Shown here: in pieces, positions 1-9,227 of the stretch
Layout: each line of letters starts with the position of its first letter
Numbering within the stretch: the first letter of the stretch is position 1
Source of the DNA: Acidovorax sp.
GTDB lineage: Bacteria; Pseudomonadota; Gammaproteobacteria; Burkholderiales; Burkholderiaceae_C
Direction: 5' to 3'
Length of the DNA: 64,000 bases
Assembly (NCBI GenBank): GCA_030692685.1
Contig: JAUXZO010000165.1
Coordinates: 39,969 to 103,968, forward strand
The notes under the pieces: generated by a model
Databases searched by the model: none
What the model was told of the DNA's origin: nothing
What the model saw: only the letters and a program-made list of their open reading frames with translations
Translations under genes and position numbers: made by a program

Positions 1-671
1 CACGATGCCTCCCGCAGGCTTTTCCAGAAAGGTGGCCGCGGCATGCTCAGCTCCAGTGCGCCCATCTTGTGCCGGCGGGCCAGCCAAACGGTGGGAATGA
101 TCAGCGCCACCCCCGCGAGCACGCCCGGGATCATGCCGGCCGCAAAAAGAGCGGGCACCGATGCGCCGGGCACTAGAACGGAGTACACGATGAAGGCGAT
201 GGATGGCGGGATGAGGATGTCGGTGGCTGCGGCTCCGGCCACCACACTGGCCGAGAACGCTGCGGGATAGCCCGCACGGGACATGGCCAAAATCATGACG
301 CCACCCACCGCTGCCGCCGTGGCAGGCCCCGAACCTGAAATGCCACCGAGGAACATCGCCACGCAGATGGCCACCAGCGGCAACATGCCAGGGCCGCGGC
401 CCACGATAGAGATCGCAAAATTGACGAGCCGCAGGGCCACGCCAGAGCGGTCGAAGATCGAGCCCACGAGCACGAACATCGGGATGGCGAGCAGCGGGTA
501 TTTGCCCAGTCCCGCATAAAAGTTTTGCGGCACGGCCAGCAGACCAAACCATTGGCTGTCGGCGTTGGCCAGCGCAATCGCTGTGGCGCCCGCCAGCCCC
601 AGTGCGGCACCGATGGGCACCCCCACAAACATCAGGCCCAGAAAGGCCACGAACAGCAGTGCGGGGATCAT
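1..671 (-). CDS. dctM: TRAP transporter large permease (DctM family), partial
   Basis: Large membrane subunit of a tripartite ATP-independent periplasmic (TRAP) transporter, which imports organic acids using an ion gradient. The reading frame runs off the left edge, so only the first 223 residues are visible. They show the hydrophobic helices of the DctM family and a glycine-rich stretch, FLGGISGSGPATAAAVGG, typical of it. The ATG at 671 overlaps the stop of dctQ by ATGA, so the two are translationally coupled. No DctP-type binding protein gene is in the window; it may lie beyond the left edge. The substrate cannot be told from the sequence. Confidence 0.9.
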   Translation of the reverse strand, partial: MIPALLFVAFLGLMFVGVPIGAALGLAGATAIALANADSQWFGLLAVPQNFYAGLGKYPLLAIPMFVLVGSIFDRSGVALRLVNFAISIVGRGPGMLPLVAICVAMFLGGISGSGPATAAAVGGVMILAMSRAGYPAAFSASVVAGAAATDILIPPSIAFIVYSVLVPGASVPALFAAGMIPGVLAGVALIIPTVWLARRHKMGALELSMPRPPFWKSLREAS

Positions 672-1237
672 GCGTGGCCGTCCTGGGCGTGTGTAACGCC
701 GCTGGCCGTGCTGCGGCTTTTGCGTATGAACAGGCCAAGCGCTCGCGCTGCGATCAGTGCCGAGAACACCGGCAACCAGATGGAATACCACCACTGCGGC
801 ACGCCAATGCCCGGCGAAGTCTCACCAAAACGGTAGTCGTCCCACACCACACGGACGCTGAGCACCGCGATCAGCGCAAACAACAGCGCCACGGCGATGG
901 CGCCCAGTTGCGCCAGTCGTTTTTTGCGCAGCGCGGAGCCGCCGTCAGCGAAATACTCGATGCGGATATGCCGGTCTCGGGCCACCGCAGCTGAACCCGC
1001 CACCAGCGCAAGAACAATCATCAGAAACACCGAGATTTCTTCCGTCCAGGCAAACGACGAATTGGTGAAGTAACGCACCAGAACGTTGGCAAAGGTGATG
1101 AGGGCCAGCGCCGCCATCACCAGCACCGTGAGCCAGTCTTCAATGCGCAGCGCGCGGGGTTCTGCTGGGGCCGATGGCACCGATGGCACCGACGGCGCAG
1201 GGTTGGCGGCGGGCCGCGTGGGAGGGGTGGAGGGCAT
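668..1237 (-). CDS. dctQ: TRAP transporter small permease (DctQ family)
   Basis: Small four-helix membrane subunit of the TRAP transporter, 189 residues. After a proline/alanine-rich leader, helix 1 begins near residue 35 (WLTVLVMAALALITFANVL). The family signature region FAWTEEISVFLMI follows near residue 62, then two more hydrophobic segments. A 9-bp tandem repeat in the DNA encodes SVPSVPSAP in the leader, so the true start could be further downstream, but no better start was seen. It is the first visible gene of a leftward operon and is divergent from the LysR gene at 1526, which makes that regulator a candidate controller. Confidence 0.88.
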   Translation of the reverse strand: MPSTPPTRPAANPAPSVPSVPSAPAEPRALRIEDWLTVLVMAALALITFANVLVRYFTNSSFAWTEEISVFLMIVLALVAGSAAVARDRHIRIEYFADGGSALRKKRLAQLGAIAVALLFALIAVLSVRVVWDDYRFGETSPGIGVPQWWYSIWLPVFSALIAARALGLFIRKSRSTASGVTHAQDGHA

Positions 1238-1390
1238 GGGGTCGTCGAGCGGTCAGGAGATCAAACACAGCAGCGGGTGCGTTGTCGCTCTGCCCCGCGG
1301 TGTTGTGCACCAGGGGCGGGGACGGCGCTGCGCCCAGGGTGGTTCGCAGCGCGTGCATTATGCGGCCTGCTCGTATGTGTGCACATCATT

Positions 1391-1440
1391 GGTGCGTCTA
1401 TCTGTGTCTACGTGCGTCTACGTGCTTCTACCTGCAGGTA
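1391..1440. promoter_or_regulatory. Phased 10-bp tandem repeat in the dctQ/LysR intergenic region
   Basis: Four consecutive 10-mers share the form nnTGnnTCTA (GGTGCGTCTA, TCTGTGTCTA, CGTGCGTCTA, CGTGCTTCTA), followed by a related CCTGCAGGTA. They lie between the divergent dctQ and LysR starts. The period equals one helical turn, so a protein could bind each copy on the same DNA face. It could also be slippage-derived satellite DNA. The rest of the 288-bp gap (1238-1525) shows no gene. Confidence 0.4.
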
Positions 1441-1525
1441 CATCGGACCTGACCCGCTTTTGAAGCACCCGCGCAGTAGCAGGCCCACACCAGCGGACTT
1501 TGCGGGCGGCACGGATAATGCGCCG

Positions 1526-2458
1526 ATGGAAACCAAGTGGCTTGAAGATTTCGTCAGTCTTGCGGAAACGCGCAGCTTCAGCCGCTCGGCCCAGCTGCGG
1601 CACGTCACGCAACCCGCTTTTTCGCGGCGCATTCAAGCGTTGGAGGCGTGGGCGGGCACTGATTTGGTGGACCGCAGCTCGTACCCCACCCGCCTCACGC
1701 CCGCGGGAAAAACGCTGTACGACCAGGCGCTGGAGGTGTTGCAGGCGCTGCAAAACACACGGGCCATGTTGCGAGCGCACACCAGCGCTGGCAAGGACAT
1801 GATCGAGTTTGCCGTGCCGCACACCCTGGCGTTCACGTTTTTTCCGGCCTGGGTGTCGAGTCTGCACGATAAATTTGCTCCCTTCAAAAGCCGCCTTATC
1901 GCGCTGAACGTGCACGATGCCGTGATGCGTTTGGTCGAAGGTGGTTGTGACCTGTTGATTGCGTACCACCATCCCTCGCAGCCGTTTCAGCTCGATGCTG
2001 ACCGTTATGAAATGGTGAGCCTGGGCCAGGAAGTGCTCTCGCCTTACAGCAAGGCCGACGCCGACGGTCAACCTGTGCACCGCCTGCCCGGCCGGGCAGG
2101 CCAGCCGCTGCCCTATCTGGGCTACGCGCCCGGTGCCTATCTGGGGCGGGTGACCGAACTCATCCTCAAAGAAGCGGGCACGCCCATTCATTTGGAGCGG
2201 GTCTACGAAACCGACATGGCCGAAGGCCTCAAGGCCATGGCGCTGGAGGGCCACGGCGTGGCCTTTCTGCCGCACAGCGCCGTGAAGAAAGAACTGCGCG
2301 CGCGCCGCCTGGTCAGCGCTGCCCCGTCGGATGCGGACGCCCTGCAAATGACGATGGACGTGCGCGCTTACCGAGAGAAACCGGCTGGCAAAGAAGCGCC
2401 CAAGGGCACGGCCCAGGCACTGTGGACATACCTGCAAACGCAGGCCGGGTCATGCTAA
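1526..2458 (+). CDS. LysR-family regulator, HypT-like
   Basis: DNA-binding regulator of 310 residues. The N-terminal winged helix-turn-helix (residues 1-60) begins METKWLEDFVSLAETRSFSR and includes VTQPAFSRRIQALE; the rest is the periplasmic-binding-like effector domain. From memory, the start resembles E. coli HypT/YjiE (ETKWLYDFLTLE), the hypochlorite-responsive LysR protein. The reading frame is open further upstream, but ATG 1526 matches the family's usual start. It is divergent from the TRAP operon and 180 bp upstream of a glutamate-type binding protein gene in the same direction; either could be its target. The ligand is unknown. Confidence 0.88.
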   Translation: METKWLEDFVSLAETRSFSRSAQLRHVTQPAFSRRIQALEAWAGTDLVDRSSYPTRLTPAGKTLYDQALEVLQALQNTRAMLRAHTSAGKDMIEFAVPHTLAFTFFPAWVSSLHDKFAPFKSRLIALNVHDAVMRLVEGGCDLLIAYHHPSQPFQLDADRYEMVSLGQEVLSPYSKADADGQPVHRLPGRAGQPLPYLGYAPGAYLGRVTELILKEAGTPIHLERVYETDMAEGLKAMALEGHGVAFLPHSAVKKELRARRLVSAAPSDADALQMTMDVRAYREKPAGKEAPKGTAQALWTYLQTQAGSC

Positions 2459-2637
2459 GGGTAAATACGGATATAAAAAACTTGCATAGTTGCGCGCTCA
2501 AACGGCATTGGAATTTCACCGTAACGACACGTACAGTCTGCGCCATCGACAGGTTGGTTGACGCAGCGTGTGCCTAAGCAGGCCCCACGGTGGCACGAAG
2601 ATTGCAAATCCGATCCCTTCACTCACCGAAAGACCGC

Positions 2638-3531
2638 ATGAAAATTCAGCATTGGGGATTTGCCTGGGGCCTGGTGGCCCTGTGCTGCACCGGCGCGGCA
2701 TCGGCCCAGGGTGTGCTGGAACGCATCAGTGCCGGCGGCAAGCTGGTCATCGCGCACCGAGAGTCGTCGGTACCGTTTTCTTACATTGACTCTGCATCCG
2801 GCAAGCCCGTGGGTTACGCCGTGGACCTGTGCCTTCAGTTGGCAGAGGTGGTTCGAAAGAAGACTGGCAAGAAGGACATGGGCGTTGAGTTTTTGGCCGT
2901 GACCCCAGCCAACCGAATCACCGTGATCGAGCAGGGCAAGGCGGACCTTGAGTGCGGCTCTACCACCAACAACGCCGAGCGGCGCCAGAAGGTGGCGTTC
3001 ACCATCCCCCACTTCATTACCGGTGCGCGCCTGCTGGTCAAATCTGTCAGCCCCATCGACCGCGTCGAGGACCTCAACGGCAAAAAACTGGTGTCCACCA
3101 AGGGCACCACGCCCCTCAAGGCCGCCGAGCAGGCCAACCGCGAGCGCCTGATGGGCATCACCATCCTGGAAGCCCCCGACCACGCCAAGGCGGTCGATAT
3201 GGTGGAGAAGGGCGAAGCTGATGCGTTTGTAATGGATGACGTCTTGCTCTATGGCCTGGCTGCGGGGAGGTCCGACCCAAAGGCGCTCAAGGTGGTGGGG
3301 CGCTTCATGACCACCGAACCCCTGGCGATCATGTTGCCCAAGAACGACCCCGACTTCAAGAAGCTCATTGACGACGAGATGCGCCGCCTGATTACCAGCC
3401 GCGATATTTACGCTATTTATGACAAGTGGTTTAACAAACCCATTCCCCCGACCAACACAGTGCTGAGTCTGCCGGTCAGTTATCTGTTGCGCGACTTCTG
3501 GAAATACCCTACCGACCAGGTTCCGTTCTGA
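2638..3531 (+). CDS. Amino-acid ABC transporter substrate-binding protein (GltI-like paralogue 1)
   Basis: Periplasmic solute-binding protein of 297 residues, family 3 (polar amino acids). A signal peptide ends at about residue 23 (ASA-QG). The central LECGSTTNN motif is shared almost exactly with the GltI protein encoded next to it, and the C-terminal DKWFNKPIPPTN is also conserved between the two. The start at 2638 gives a standard signal peptide; the frame is open 16 codons further up. The two genes are probably an old tandem duplication that supplies two binding proteins to one GltJKL permease, possibly with different preferences among glutamate, aspartate and related acids. Confidence 0.9.
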   Translation: MKIQHWGFAWGLVALCCTGAASAQGVLERISAGGKLVIAHRESSVPFSYIDSASGKPVGYAVDLCLQLAEVVRKKTGKKDMGVEFLAVTPANRITVIEQGKADLECGSTTNNAERRQKVAFTIPHFITGARLLVKSVSPIDRVEDLNGKKLVSTKGTTPLKAAEQANRERLMGITILEAPDHAKAVDMVEKGEADAFVMDDVLLYGLAAGRSDPKALKVVGRFMTTEPLAIMLPKNDPDFKKLIDDEMRRLITSRDIYAIYDKWFNKPIPPTNTVLSLPVSYLLRDFWKYPTDQVPF

Positions 3532-3648
3532 CTAACAATCCTGGTTAAGGTCCCCTTTTTTGGAGGGTTCGGCCAGCCGGCCCGTTCGGTATGGGTGGAT
3601 CTCTAAAATAACGTCCCCCTTTTTCGCTTTACACACAAGGAGATACCT

Positions 3649-4548
3649 ATGAAGAAGCATTTGCTCGCGGTTGCTGTGACCGCCTTGGCTGCAGGTAGCG
3701 CTTTCGCTCAAGCAACCGACACTCTGGCCAAAATCAAGGCCTCGGGCAGCGTGACGCTGGGTGTGCGTGAGTCTTCCGGCCTTTCGTACACGCTGGGTAA
3801 CGGCAAGTTTGTGGGTTTTCACACCGAAATGGGTGAGATCGTTCTGGCCGACATCCAAAAGCAGCTGGGCCTGCCCAAGCTGGAAGTGAAGTACCAGCCG
3901 GTCACGTCGCAAAACCGCATTCCCCTGGTGACCAATGGCACTGTGGACCTGGAGTGTGGCTCCACCACCAACAACGCCACCCGCCAAAAAGACGTGGCCT
4001 TTGCCGTGACCACCTACGTGGAAGAAGTGCGCACCGTGGTGAAGGCCAACTCGGGCATCACCTCGATCAAGGACTTGAACGGCAAGACCATCGCCACCAC
4101 CACTGGCACCACCTCGGTGCAAACCCTGCGCAAGCACGAGCGCGCTGGCGGCGTTGACTTCAAGGAAGTCTTCGGCAAAGACCACGCCGACAGCTTCCTG
4201 ATGCTGGAAACGGGTCGTGCTGATGCGTTCGTGATGGATGGCTCCATCCTGGCGGCCAACATCTCCAAGTCCAAGAACCCTGCCGATTACAAGGTCGTGG
4301 GCGAAGTGCTGTCGGTGGAACCCATCGCCTGCATGCTGCGCAAGGATGATGCTGGCTTCAAGAAGGCTGTAGACGACAGCATCAAGCGCCAGATCGCGGA
4401 CGGTTCGCTGGCCAAGCTGTACGACAAGTGGTTCCTGCAACCCGTGCCACCTACCAACACCAAGATCGGCCTGCCAATGTCTGACGCCACCAAGGCTGCT
4501 TGGGCATCGCCAAACGACAAGCCTATGGAAGACTACGCAAAGAAGTAA
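3649..4548 (+). CDS. gltI: Glutamate/aspartate ABC transporter substrate-binding protein
   Basis: Periplasmic binding protein of 299 residues that delivers glutamate/aspartate to the GltJKL permease. Signal peptide MKKHLLAVAVTALAAGSAFA is followed by a mature start at about residue 21. Family 3 features include VTLGVRESSG, LECGSTTNN and the terminal YDKWFLQPVPPTN. A strong ribosome-binding site (AAGGAG) lies 8 bases before the ATG. A rho-independent terminator follows immediately at 4565, so the binding protein is probably made in excess over the downstream permease genes, as is common for ABC importers. Confidence 0.93.
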   Translation: MKKHLLAVAVTALAAGSAFAQATDTLAKIKASGSVTLGVRESSGLSYTLGNGKFVGFHTEMGEIVLADIQKQLGLPKLEVKYQPVTSQNRIPLVTNGTVDLECGSTTNNATRQKDVAFAVTTYVEEVRTVVKANSGITSIKDLNGKTIATTTGTTSVQTLRKHERAGGVDFKEVFGKDHADSFLMLETGRADAFVMDGSILAANISKSKNPADYKVVGEVLSVEPIACMLRKDDAGFKKAVDDSIKRQIADGSLAKLYDKWFLQPVPPTNTKIGLPMSDATKAAWASPNDKPMEDYAKK

Positions 4549-4564
4549 TCTTCTGAGCGCCTGT

Positions 4565-4600
4565 GCCCCTTCGGCCCAAACGGTTTGAAGGGGCTTTTTT
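4565..4600 (+). terminator. Rho-independent terminator/attenuator after gltI
   Basis: Perfect 8-bp stem GCCCCTTC/GAAGGGGC (4565-4572 with 4587-4594) followed by TTTTTT. It sits between gltI and gltJ, so partial read-through would set the ratio of binding protein to permease. Confidence 0.85.
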
Positions 4601-4657
4601 GTTGGGTGCGCAGAAGGTTGCGCCCAACGCAATACCAAGAATTAAAGGGGTGCTCCT

Positions 4658-5416
4658 ATGAGCTGGGATTGGCAGGTGTTCTGCCAGGACACCATGGACA
4701 GGGAAGTCGTGCAAAGCTGCTTTGGCAAAGGCGGCGATATCACCTACCTGGACTGGATGCTGTCGGCCTGGGGCTGGACGGTGTCTGTTTCGCTGCTGGC
4801 CCTGGTGCTGGCGCTTGTAATTGGTTCTCTCATTGGCACGCTGCGCACTCTGCAGGACCGGCCGATGATCGTGCGCCTGGGCAACGCCTGGGTGGAGCTT
4901 TTCCGCAATATTCCGCTGCTGGTGCAGATTTTCTTGTGGTACCACGTGCTGCCCAGCCTGTTCCCCGTCCTGCGCGGCGTGCCTGGGTTTGCGCTCGTGG
5001 TGCTGGCGCTGGGCTTTTTCACGTCTGCGCGTATCGCAGAGCAGGTACGTTCGGGCATTCAGGCTTTGCCGCGCGGCCAGCGTTATGCCGGGTTGGCGGT
5101 GGGTTTCACCACGTTCCAGACCTACCGCTATGTGCTGCTGCCGATGGCCTTTCGCATCATCATTCCGCCGCTGACCAGCGAGACGATGAACATCTTCAAG
5201 AACTCGTCTGTGGCGTTTGCCGTGTCGGTGGCCGAACTCACGATGTTCGCGATGCAGGCTCAGGAAGAAACCTCACGCGGTATTGAGGTGTATCTGGCCG
5301 TCACAGCGCTTTATGTCGTCTCGGCGTTTGCCATCAACCGCATCATGGCCTTCATCGAAAAACGTGCGCGCATCCCTGGGATGGTCGTGACGGGCGCCGC
5401 CGGAGGGGGGCATTGA
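4658..5416 (+). CDS. gltJ: Glutamate/aspartate ABC transporter permease GltJ
   Basis: Inner-membrane permease subunit of 252 residues. It has the polar amino acid permease (HisM/GlnP) topology, with an early helix SVSLLALVLALVIGSLIGTL and the family motif VELFRNIPLLVQIFLWY. The EAA loop for contact with the ATPase is seen as IQALPRGQRYAGLAVG near residue 137. AAGGGG lies 8-12 bases before the ATG. It follows the gltI terminator, and gltK starts one base after its stop. Confidence 0.93.
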   Translation: MSWDWQVFCQDTMDREVVQSCFGKGGDITYLDWMLSAWGWTVSVSLLALVLALVIGSLIGTLRTLQDRPMIVRLGNAWVELFRNIPLLVQIFLWYHVLPSLFPVLRGVPGFALVVLALGFFTSARIAEQVRSGIQALPRGQRYAGLAVGFTTFQTYRYVLLPMAFRIIIPPLTSETMNIFKNSSVAFAVSVAELTMFAMQAQEETSRGIEVYLAVTALYVVSAFAINRIMAFIEKRARIPGMVVTGAAGGGH

Positions 5417-5417
5417 T

Positions 5418-6083
5418 ATGAATATCGATTTCTCCTTTTACAACTGGGACCTGATCTCCAACTTCGTGCTCAAGGGGCTGTATTTCAGCCTCATGCTCAC
5501 GGTGATTGCGACCATTGGGGGCGTGCTTTTGGGCACCGTGCTGGCGCTCATGCGCCTGTCGGGCAAGAAGTGGCTCGAAGTGCCCGCCACGATCTATGTC
5601 AACGGCATGCGCAGCATTCCGCTGGTGATGGTGATCTTGTGGTTCTTCTTGCTGGTGCCCGCGATCATCGGCCGCCCCATCGGCGCCGAGATGTCTGCCA
5701 TCGTCACCTTCATCGCGTTTGAAGCGGCGTATTTCAGCGAAATCATGCGTGCCGGTATCCAGTCCATTCCGCGTGGGCAGGTGCATGCGGGCCAAGCTCT
5801 GGGCATGACGTACGGCCAGAACATGAAGCTGGTGGTGCTGCCCCAGGCGTTCCGCAACATGCTGCCGGTGCTGCTCACGCAGACCATCATCTTGTTCCAG
5901 GACACCTCGCTGGTCTACGCCATCGGCGCTTACGACATGCTCAAGGGCTTTGAAGTGGCCGGCAAGAACTTTGGTCGCCCCATTGAGGCGTACCTGGCGG
6001 CCGCCGTGCTGTACTTCGTGATGTGCTTCGCGCTGTCCTGGGCGGTGAAGCGCTTGCACCAGAAGATCGCAATTATTCGGTAG
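5418..6083 (+). CDS. gltK: Glutamate/aspartate ABC transporter permease GltK
   Basis: Second permease subunit of 221 residues, partner of GltJ. Hydrophobic helices include LMLTVIATIGGVLLGTVLAL, the RSIPLVMVILWFF segment and the EAA-type loop IQSIPRGQVHAGQALGMTYG. It starts immediately after gltJ. A family B repeat begins at its stop codon and separates it from gltL, so this operon tolerates an inserted repeat between permease and ATPase genes. Confidence 0.93.
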   Translation: MNIDFSFYNWDLISNFVLKGLYFSLMLTVIATIGGVLLGTVLALMRLSGKKWLEVPATIYVNGMRSIPLVMVILWFFLLVPAIIGRPIGAEMSAIVTFIAFEAAYFSEIMRAGIQSIPRGQVHAGQALGMTYGQNMKLVVLPQAFRNMLPVLLTQTIILFQDTSLVYAIGAYDMLKGFEVAGKNFGRPIEAYLAAAVLYFVMCFALSWAVKRLHQKIAIIR

Positions 6084-6205
6084 CCCCCTGAGTCGCCTTC
6101 GGCGCCTTGCCCCTTAAGGGGGACGACGCCAGTGGCCTGGCAAAGCCAGTTCCACGGCGTCCTCGCATGAAGCCACATCGGTTTCATGCGCGGCGCCCCG
6201 AACAA
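6084..6205 (+). repeat. Dispersed repeat family B, copy 1
   Basis: GC-rich element that starts directly at the gltK stop codon. It has CCCCCTGAGTCGCCTTCGGC, then a CCCCTTAAGGGGG palindrome, then GGCCTGGCAAAGCCAGTTCC. The reverse complement of the 22.8 kb and 23.8 kb copies matches it over this whole order. It can fold into several hairpins. Confidence 0.75.
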
Positions 6206-6233
6206 GTGATGAGAGAAGAGATTGGAGAAAAAT

Positions 6234-6971
6234 ATGATCGAACTCAAAAACGTATCGAAGTGGTATGGGCCCGTGCAGGTGCTCAACGAATGCACCGCCA
6301 CCATCCAAAAGGGTGAAGTGGTGGTGGTGTGCGGCCCTTCGGGCTCGGGCAAGTCCACGCTGATCAAGACCATCAACGCGCTCGAACCCTTCCAGAAGGG
6401 CGAGATCACGGTGGACGGTATTGCTCTGCACGACCCCAAAACCGACTTGCCCAAGCTGCGCAGCCGCGTGGGCATGGTGTTTCAGCACTTCGAGCTGTTC
6501 CCGCACCTGTCGGTGACGGAAAACCTGACCATCGCGCAGATCAAGGTGCTGGGCCGCAGTGCAGACGACGCCAAGAAGCGCGGCCTCAAGATGCTGGAAC
6601 GTGTGGGCCTGACGCTGCACAAGGACAAGTTTCCGGGCCAGCTCTCGGGCGGCCAGCAGCAGCGTGTGGCCATTGCGCGCGCCTTGTCGATGGACCCCAT
6701 CGTGATGCTGTTCGACGAGCCTACGTCGGCGCTTGACCCTGAAATGGTCGGCGAAGTGCTGGACGTGATGGTGGGCTTGGCCAACGAAGGCATGACCATG
6801 ATGTGCGTGACCCACGAAATGGGCTTTGCCCGCAAGGTGAGCAACCGCGTGATCTTCATGGACGTGGGCGGCAAGATCCTGGAAGACTGCTCCAAGGACG
6901 ACTTCTTCAACAACCCGGATGCACGCCAACCCCGTACCAAGGATTTCCTCAACAAGATCCTGGCGCACTGA
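6234..6971 (+). CDS. gltL: Glutamate/aspartate ABC transporter ATP-binding protein GltL
   Basis: Cytoplasmic ATPase of 245 residues that powers GltJK. Walker [10 protein letters not shown] is near residue 35, Q-loop FQHFELFPH near 82, signature [15 protein letters not shown] near 135, Walker [15 protein letters not shown] near 157 and the switch histidine in [12 protein letters not shown] 6234 has GGAGAAAA just before it and gives the usual [12 protein letters not shown] start; an ATG 12 bases earlier would overlap this ribosome-binding site. A strong terminator follows at 7004, so gltL ends the transporter operon. Confidence 0.95.
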   Translation: MIELKNVSKWYGPVQVLNECTATIQKGEVVVVCGPSGSGKSTLIKTINALEPFQKGEITVDGIALHDPKTDLPKLRSRVGMVFQHFELFPHLSVTENLTIAQIKVLGRSADDAKKRGLKMLERVGLTLHKDKFPGQLSGGQQQRVAIARALSMDPIVMLFDEPTSALDPEMVGEVLDVMVGLANEGMTMMCVTHEMGFARKVSNRVIFMDVGGKILEDCSKDDFFNNPDARQPRTKDFLNKILAH

Positions 6972-7003
6972 GCCCAGTGCTGTGGCCTGTTGGGCTACTC
7001 CGC

Positions 7004-7033
7004 AAAAGAGCGCCCGCCGGGCGCTCTTTTTTT
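7004..7033 (+). terminator. Rho-independent terminator of the glt operon
   Basis: Perfect 8-bp stem GAGCGCCC/GGGCGCTC (7008-7015 with 7019-7026), 3-base loop, then a run of T; an A run precedes the stem. Confidence 0.92.
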
Positions 7034-7120
7034 ATACGCACCGTCATGTCGTTGAACCTGCGGGAGGACGTCGTGCGGTGGTCCTCATAACGATGCCTGC
7101 AATGGGCGCCGTGTTAGTTG

Positions 7121-7180
7121 AAGTTTTAAGTCTTTTTGGCCTCAAGCGCTTAATCCATAAGCGCTGATAGCTATCAAAAT
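7121..7180. repeat. Palindromic repeat family A, copy 1 (glt/pyrC gap)
   Basis: Core AGCGCTTAATCCATAAGCGC with the family flank GATAGCTATCAAAA on the right and TTTTTGGCCTC on the left. It lies just upstream of pyrC, so it is transcribed if the pyrC promoter is further upstream. Confidence 0.85.
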
Positions 7181-7204
7181 TGCAAAGGCCGTGCCGATGG
7201 GACA

Positions 7205-8278
7205 ATGCTGCCCATGACAGCCGCACCCCACACCCCCACCTCGACATCCATCGACACCCTCACCATTACCCGTCCCGACGACTGGCACTTGCACGTGCGC
7301 GACGGCGAGGCGCTGCGCACCGTGGTTCCGCACACGGCCGCTCAGTTTGGCCGCGCGATCATCATGCCCAACCTGCGCCCGCCCGTGACCACGGCGGAGC
7401 AGGCGATGGCGTACAAAGAACGCATCCTGGCCGCTGTGCCTGCGGGTATGCCGTTTGAGCCGCTGATGACGCTGTACCTTACCGACAACCTGCCCCCCGA
7501 AGAAATCGTGCGTGCGCGCGCGGCCGGTGTGGTCGCCGCCAAGCTCTACCCCGCAGGCGCCACCACCAACAGCGACGCGGGCGTGACCGACCTGCGCAAG
7601 ACGTACAAAACCCTCGAAGCCATGCAGAAGGCCGGCATGCTGCTGCTGGTGCACGGCGAAGTGACCAGTAGCGACATCGATTTATTCGACCGCGAGGCCG
7701 TGTTCATCGAACAGCAATTGATCCCGCTGCGCCGTGATTTCCCCGAGCTCAAAATCGTCTTTGAGCACATCACCACCAAGGACGCAGCCGACTACGTGCA
7801 GGCGGCCGACCGCTTTACCGCAGCCACGATCACCGCGCACCACCTGCTGTACAACCGCAACGCCATCTTTATCGGCGGCGTGCGCCCGCATTACTACTGC
7901 CTGCCCGTGCTCAAGCGCGAGAAACACCGCGTGGCTTTGGTGCAGGCCGCCACCAGCGGCAGCAACAAGTTCTTTCTGGGCACCGACAGCGCGCCGCACC
8001 CGGCGCACCTCAAGGAGCACGCCAGCGGCTGCGCCGGCTGCTACACCGCCCACGCCGCCATCGAGATGTATGCCGAGGCCTTCGACAACGCGGGCGCGCT
8101 CGATCAGCTCGAAGGTTTTGCCAGCTTCCACGGCCCGGACTTCTACAACCTGCCACGCAACACCGGCACCATCACGCTGCGCCGCGAGTCATGGACACCG
8201 CCCGAGAGTTTTGCGTTTGGCGAAGCCAACCTCAAACCCTTGCGCGCGGGCGAAGCGCTGCCGTGGCGACTGGTGTAA
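7205..8278 (+). CDS. pyrC: Dihydroorotase
   Basis: Class II dihydroorotase, which cyclises N-carbamoyl-aspartate to dihydroorotate in pyrimidine synthesis. It has 357 residues against 348 in E. coli. The metal-binding HLHVRDG motif is near residue 27, and the lysine that is carboxylated to bridge the metals lies in [11 protein letters not shown] near 117. Later histidines occur in FEHITTK and ITAHHLLYN, and the catalytic aspartate in LGTDSAPH near 262. The start could instead be ATG 7214; neither has a clear ribosome-binding site. The DUF3025 gene overlaps its 3' end. Confidence 0.95.
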   Translation: MLPMTAAPHTPTSTSIDTLTITRPDDWHLHVRDGEALRTVVPHTAAQFGRAIIMPNLRPPVTTAEQAMAYKERILAAVPAGMPFEPLMTLYLTDNLPPEEIVRARAAGVVAAKLYPAGATTNSDAGVTDLRKTYKTLEAMQKAGMLLLVHGEVTSSDIDLFDREAVFIEQQLIPLRRDFPELKIVFEHITTKDAADYVQAADRFTAATITAHHLLYNRNAIFIGGVRPHYYCLPVLKREKHRVALVQAATSGSNKFFLGTDSAPHPAHLKEHASGCAGCYTAHAAIEMYAEAFDNAGALDQLEGFASFHGPDFYNLPRNTGTITLRRESWTPPESFAFGEANLKPLRAGEALPWRLV

Positions 8279-9054
8279 GCCCTTCTTCGTTCGCCTCCCT
8301 TCAGTGGGATACCGCGTGGTTGAGCCCGTGGTGCACCGTGGGGCAGCCGGTGGCCAGGCAGGTGCTGAGCGGCGATGCTGTGCACCAAGCGCTGCAAACT
8401 GCCGTTGCCCAGGGTGCCGCACCTGCTCCGGCGCAATTTGTGCCGCAGGCGGCGCTTTTACAAGGCACCGCCTACGAGCAGTTCATCTTCGACACCGGCA
8501 CCGTTCCCACCCGCGACAACTTGCACGACTTTTTCAACGGCCTCGTCTGGTTGCAGTTTCCCCAGACCAAGCGCCGCCTGAACCAGTTGCAGGCACAGGC
8601 CATTGCCGCCGATGGCGTGCAAGCCGTGCGTGGACCGTTGCGGGATGCATTGACGGTGTTCGACGAAAACGGGGCCTTACTGCAAGCGCCCCCCGAGTTG
8701 TGGGCTGCACTGCATGCGCGAGACTGGCAGCGGTTGTTTGTGGACCTGCGCCCCCTTTGGCGGCAGGCCCGCCTGGTGGTGCTGGGGCATGCGCTGCTCG
8801 AAAAGCTGGTTTCGCCCCGAAAACCCATGGTTGCGCACGTCTATCAAACGGAGTTTGCTATTGATACGGTAGCTGATCTGGACGCTTGGCTCGCCAATGA
8901 CATGGAGCCGCAGCGCTGGGCCAGCAAGCCTTTTGTGCCCCTGCCGGTGCTGGGTGTGCCCGGTTGGTGGCCTTGTAACGAAGACCCGGCTTTTTATGCA
9001 GATGCTCAGGTGTTCCGGGCGTCGCGCGGTGTGCAGTCGGTGGCTGCGTCTTAA
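8263..9054 (+). CDS. DUF3025 domain protein
   Basis: Protein of about 263 residues of unknown function. The family is recognised by the block [20 protein letters not shown] and by QAQAIAADG and [11 protein letters not shown] after it. Its reading frame is open into pyrC with no convincing ATG near the conserved start, so GTG 8263, 16 bases before the pyrC stop, is my best start; an ATG at 8191 would add 24 unlikely residues. The overlap suggests co-expression with pyrC. No signal peptide or membrane segment is evident. I do not assign a function. Confidence 0.8.
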   Translation: MATGVSPSSFASLQWDTAWLSPWCTVGQPVARQVLSGDAVHQALQTAVAQGAAPAPAQFVPQAALLQGTAYEQFIFDTGTVPTRDNLHDFFNGLVWLQFPQTKRRLNQLQAQAIAADGVQAVRGPLRDALTVFDENGALLQAPPELWAALHARDWQRLFVDLRPLWRQARLVVLGHALLEKLVSPRKPMVAHVYQTEFAIDTVADLDAWLANDMEPQRWASKPFVPLPVLGVPGWWPCNEDPAFYADAQVFRASRGVQSVAAS

Positions 9055-9227
9055 TTCCCGCCAAGGCCTGTGTGATAAGGCCCTGGCGCAGATTTGCACC
9101 TACCATAGCGCGATAAATCGCGGCCAGAAGTGGTGTTGGGCTTGCGGGACTGCTGTGGCTTGAAGCGCAGCCCCCGGCCCCCATCTGGACCTGCAATCAC
9201 CTTGTTGTTTTGTCCCACGGAGAGCTC

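Noticed and set aside
1418..2437. A 339-codon minus-strand frame over the LysR gene
   Set aside because: Antisense shadow of a LysR gene with a canonical N-terminal helix-turn-helix.
3532..4638. A 368-codon minus-strand frame over gltI
   Set aside because: Antisense of a clear binding-protein gene; no recognisable motif.
8845..8880. A possible further family A repeat inside the DUF3025 gene
   Set aside because: Only a short TTTGCTATTGATACGGTAGCTG-like stretch resembles the flanks; the AGCGCTT core is missing.
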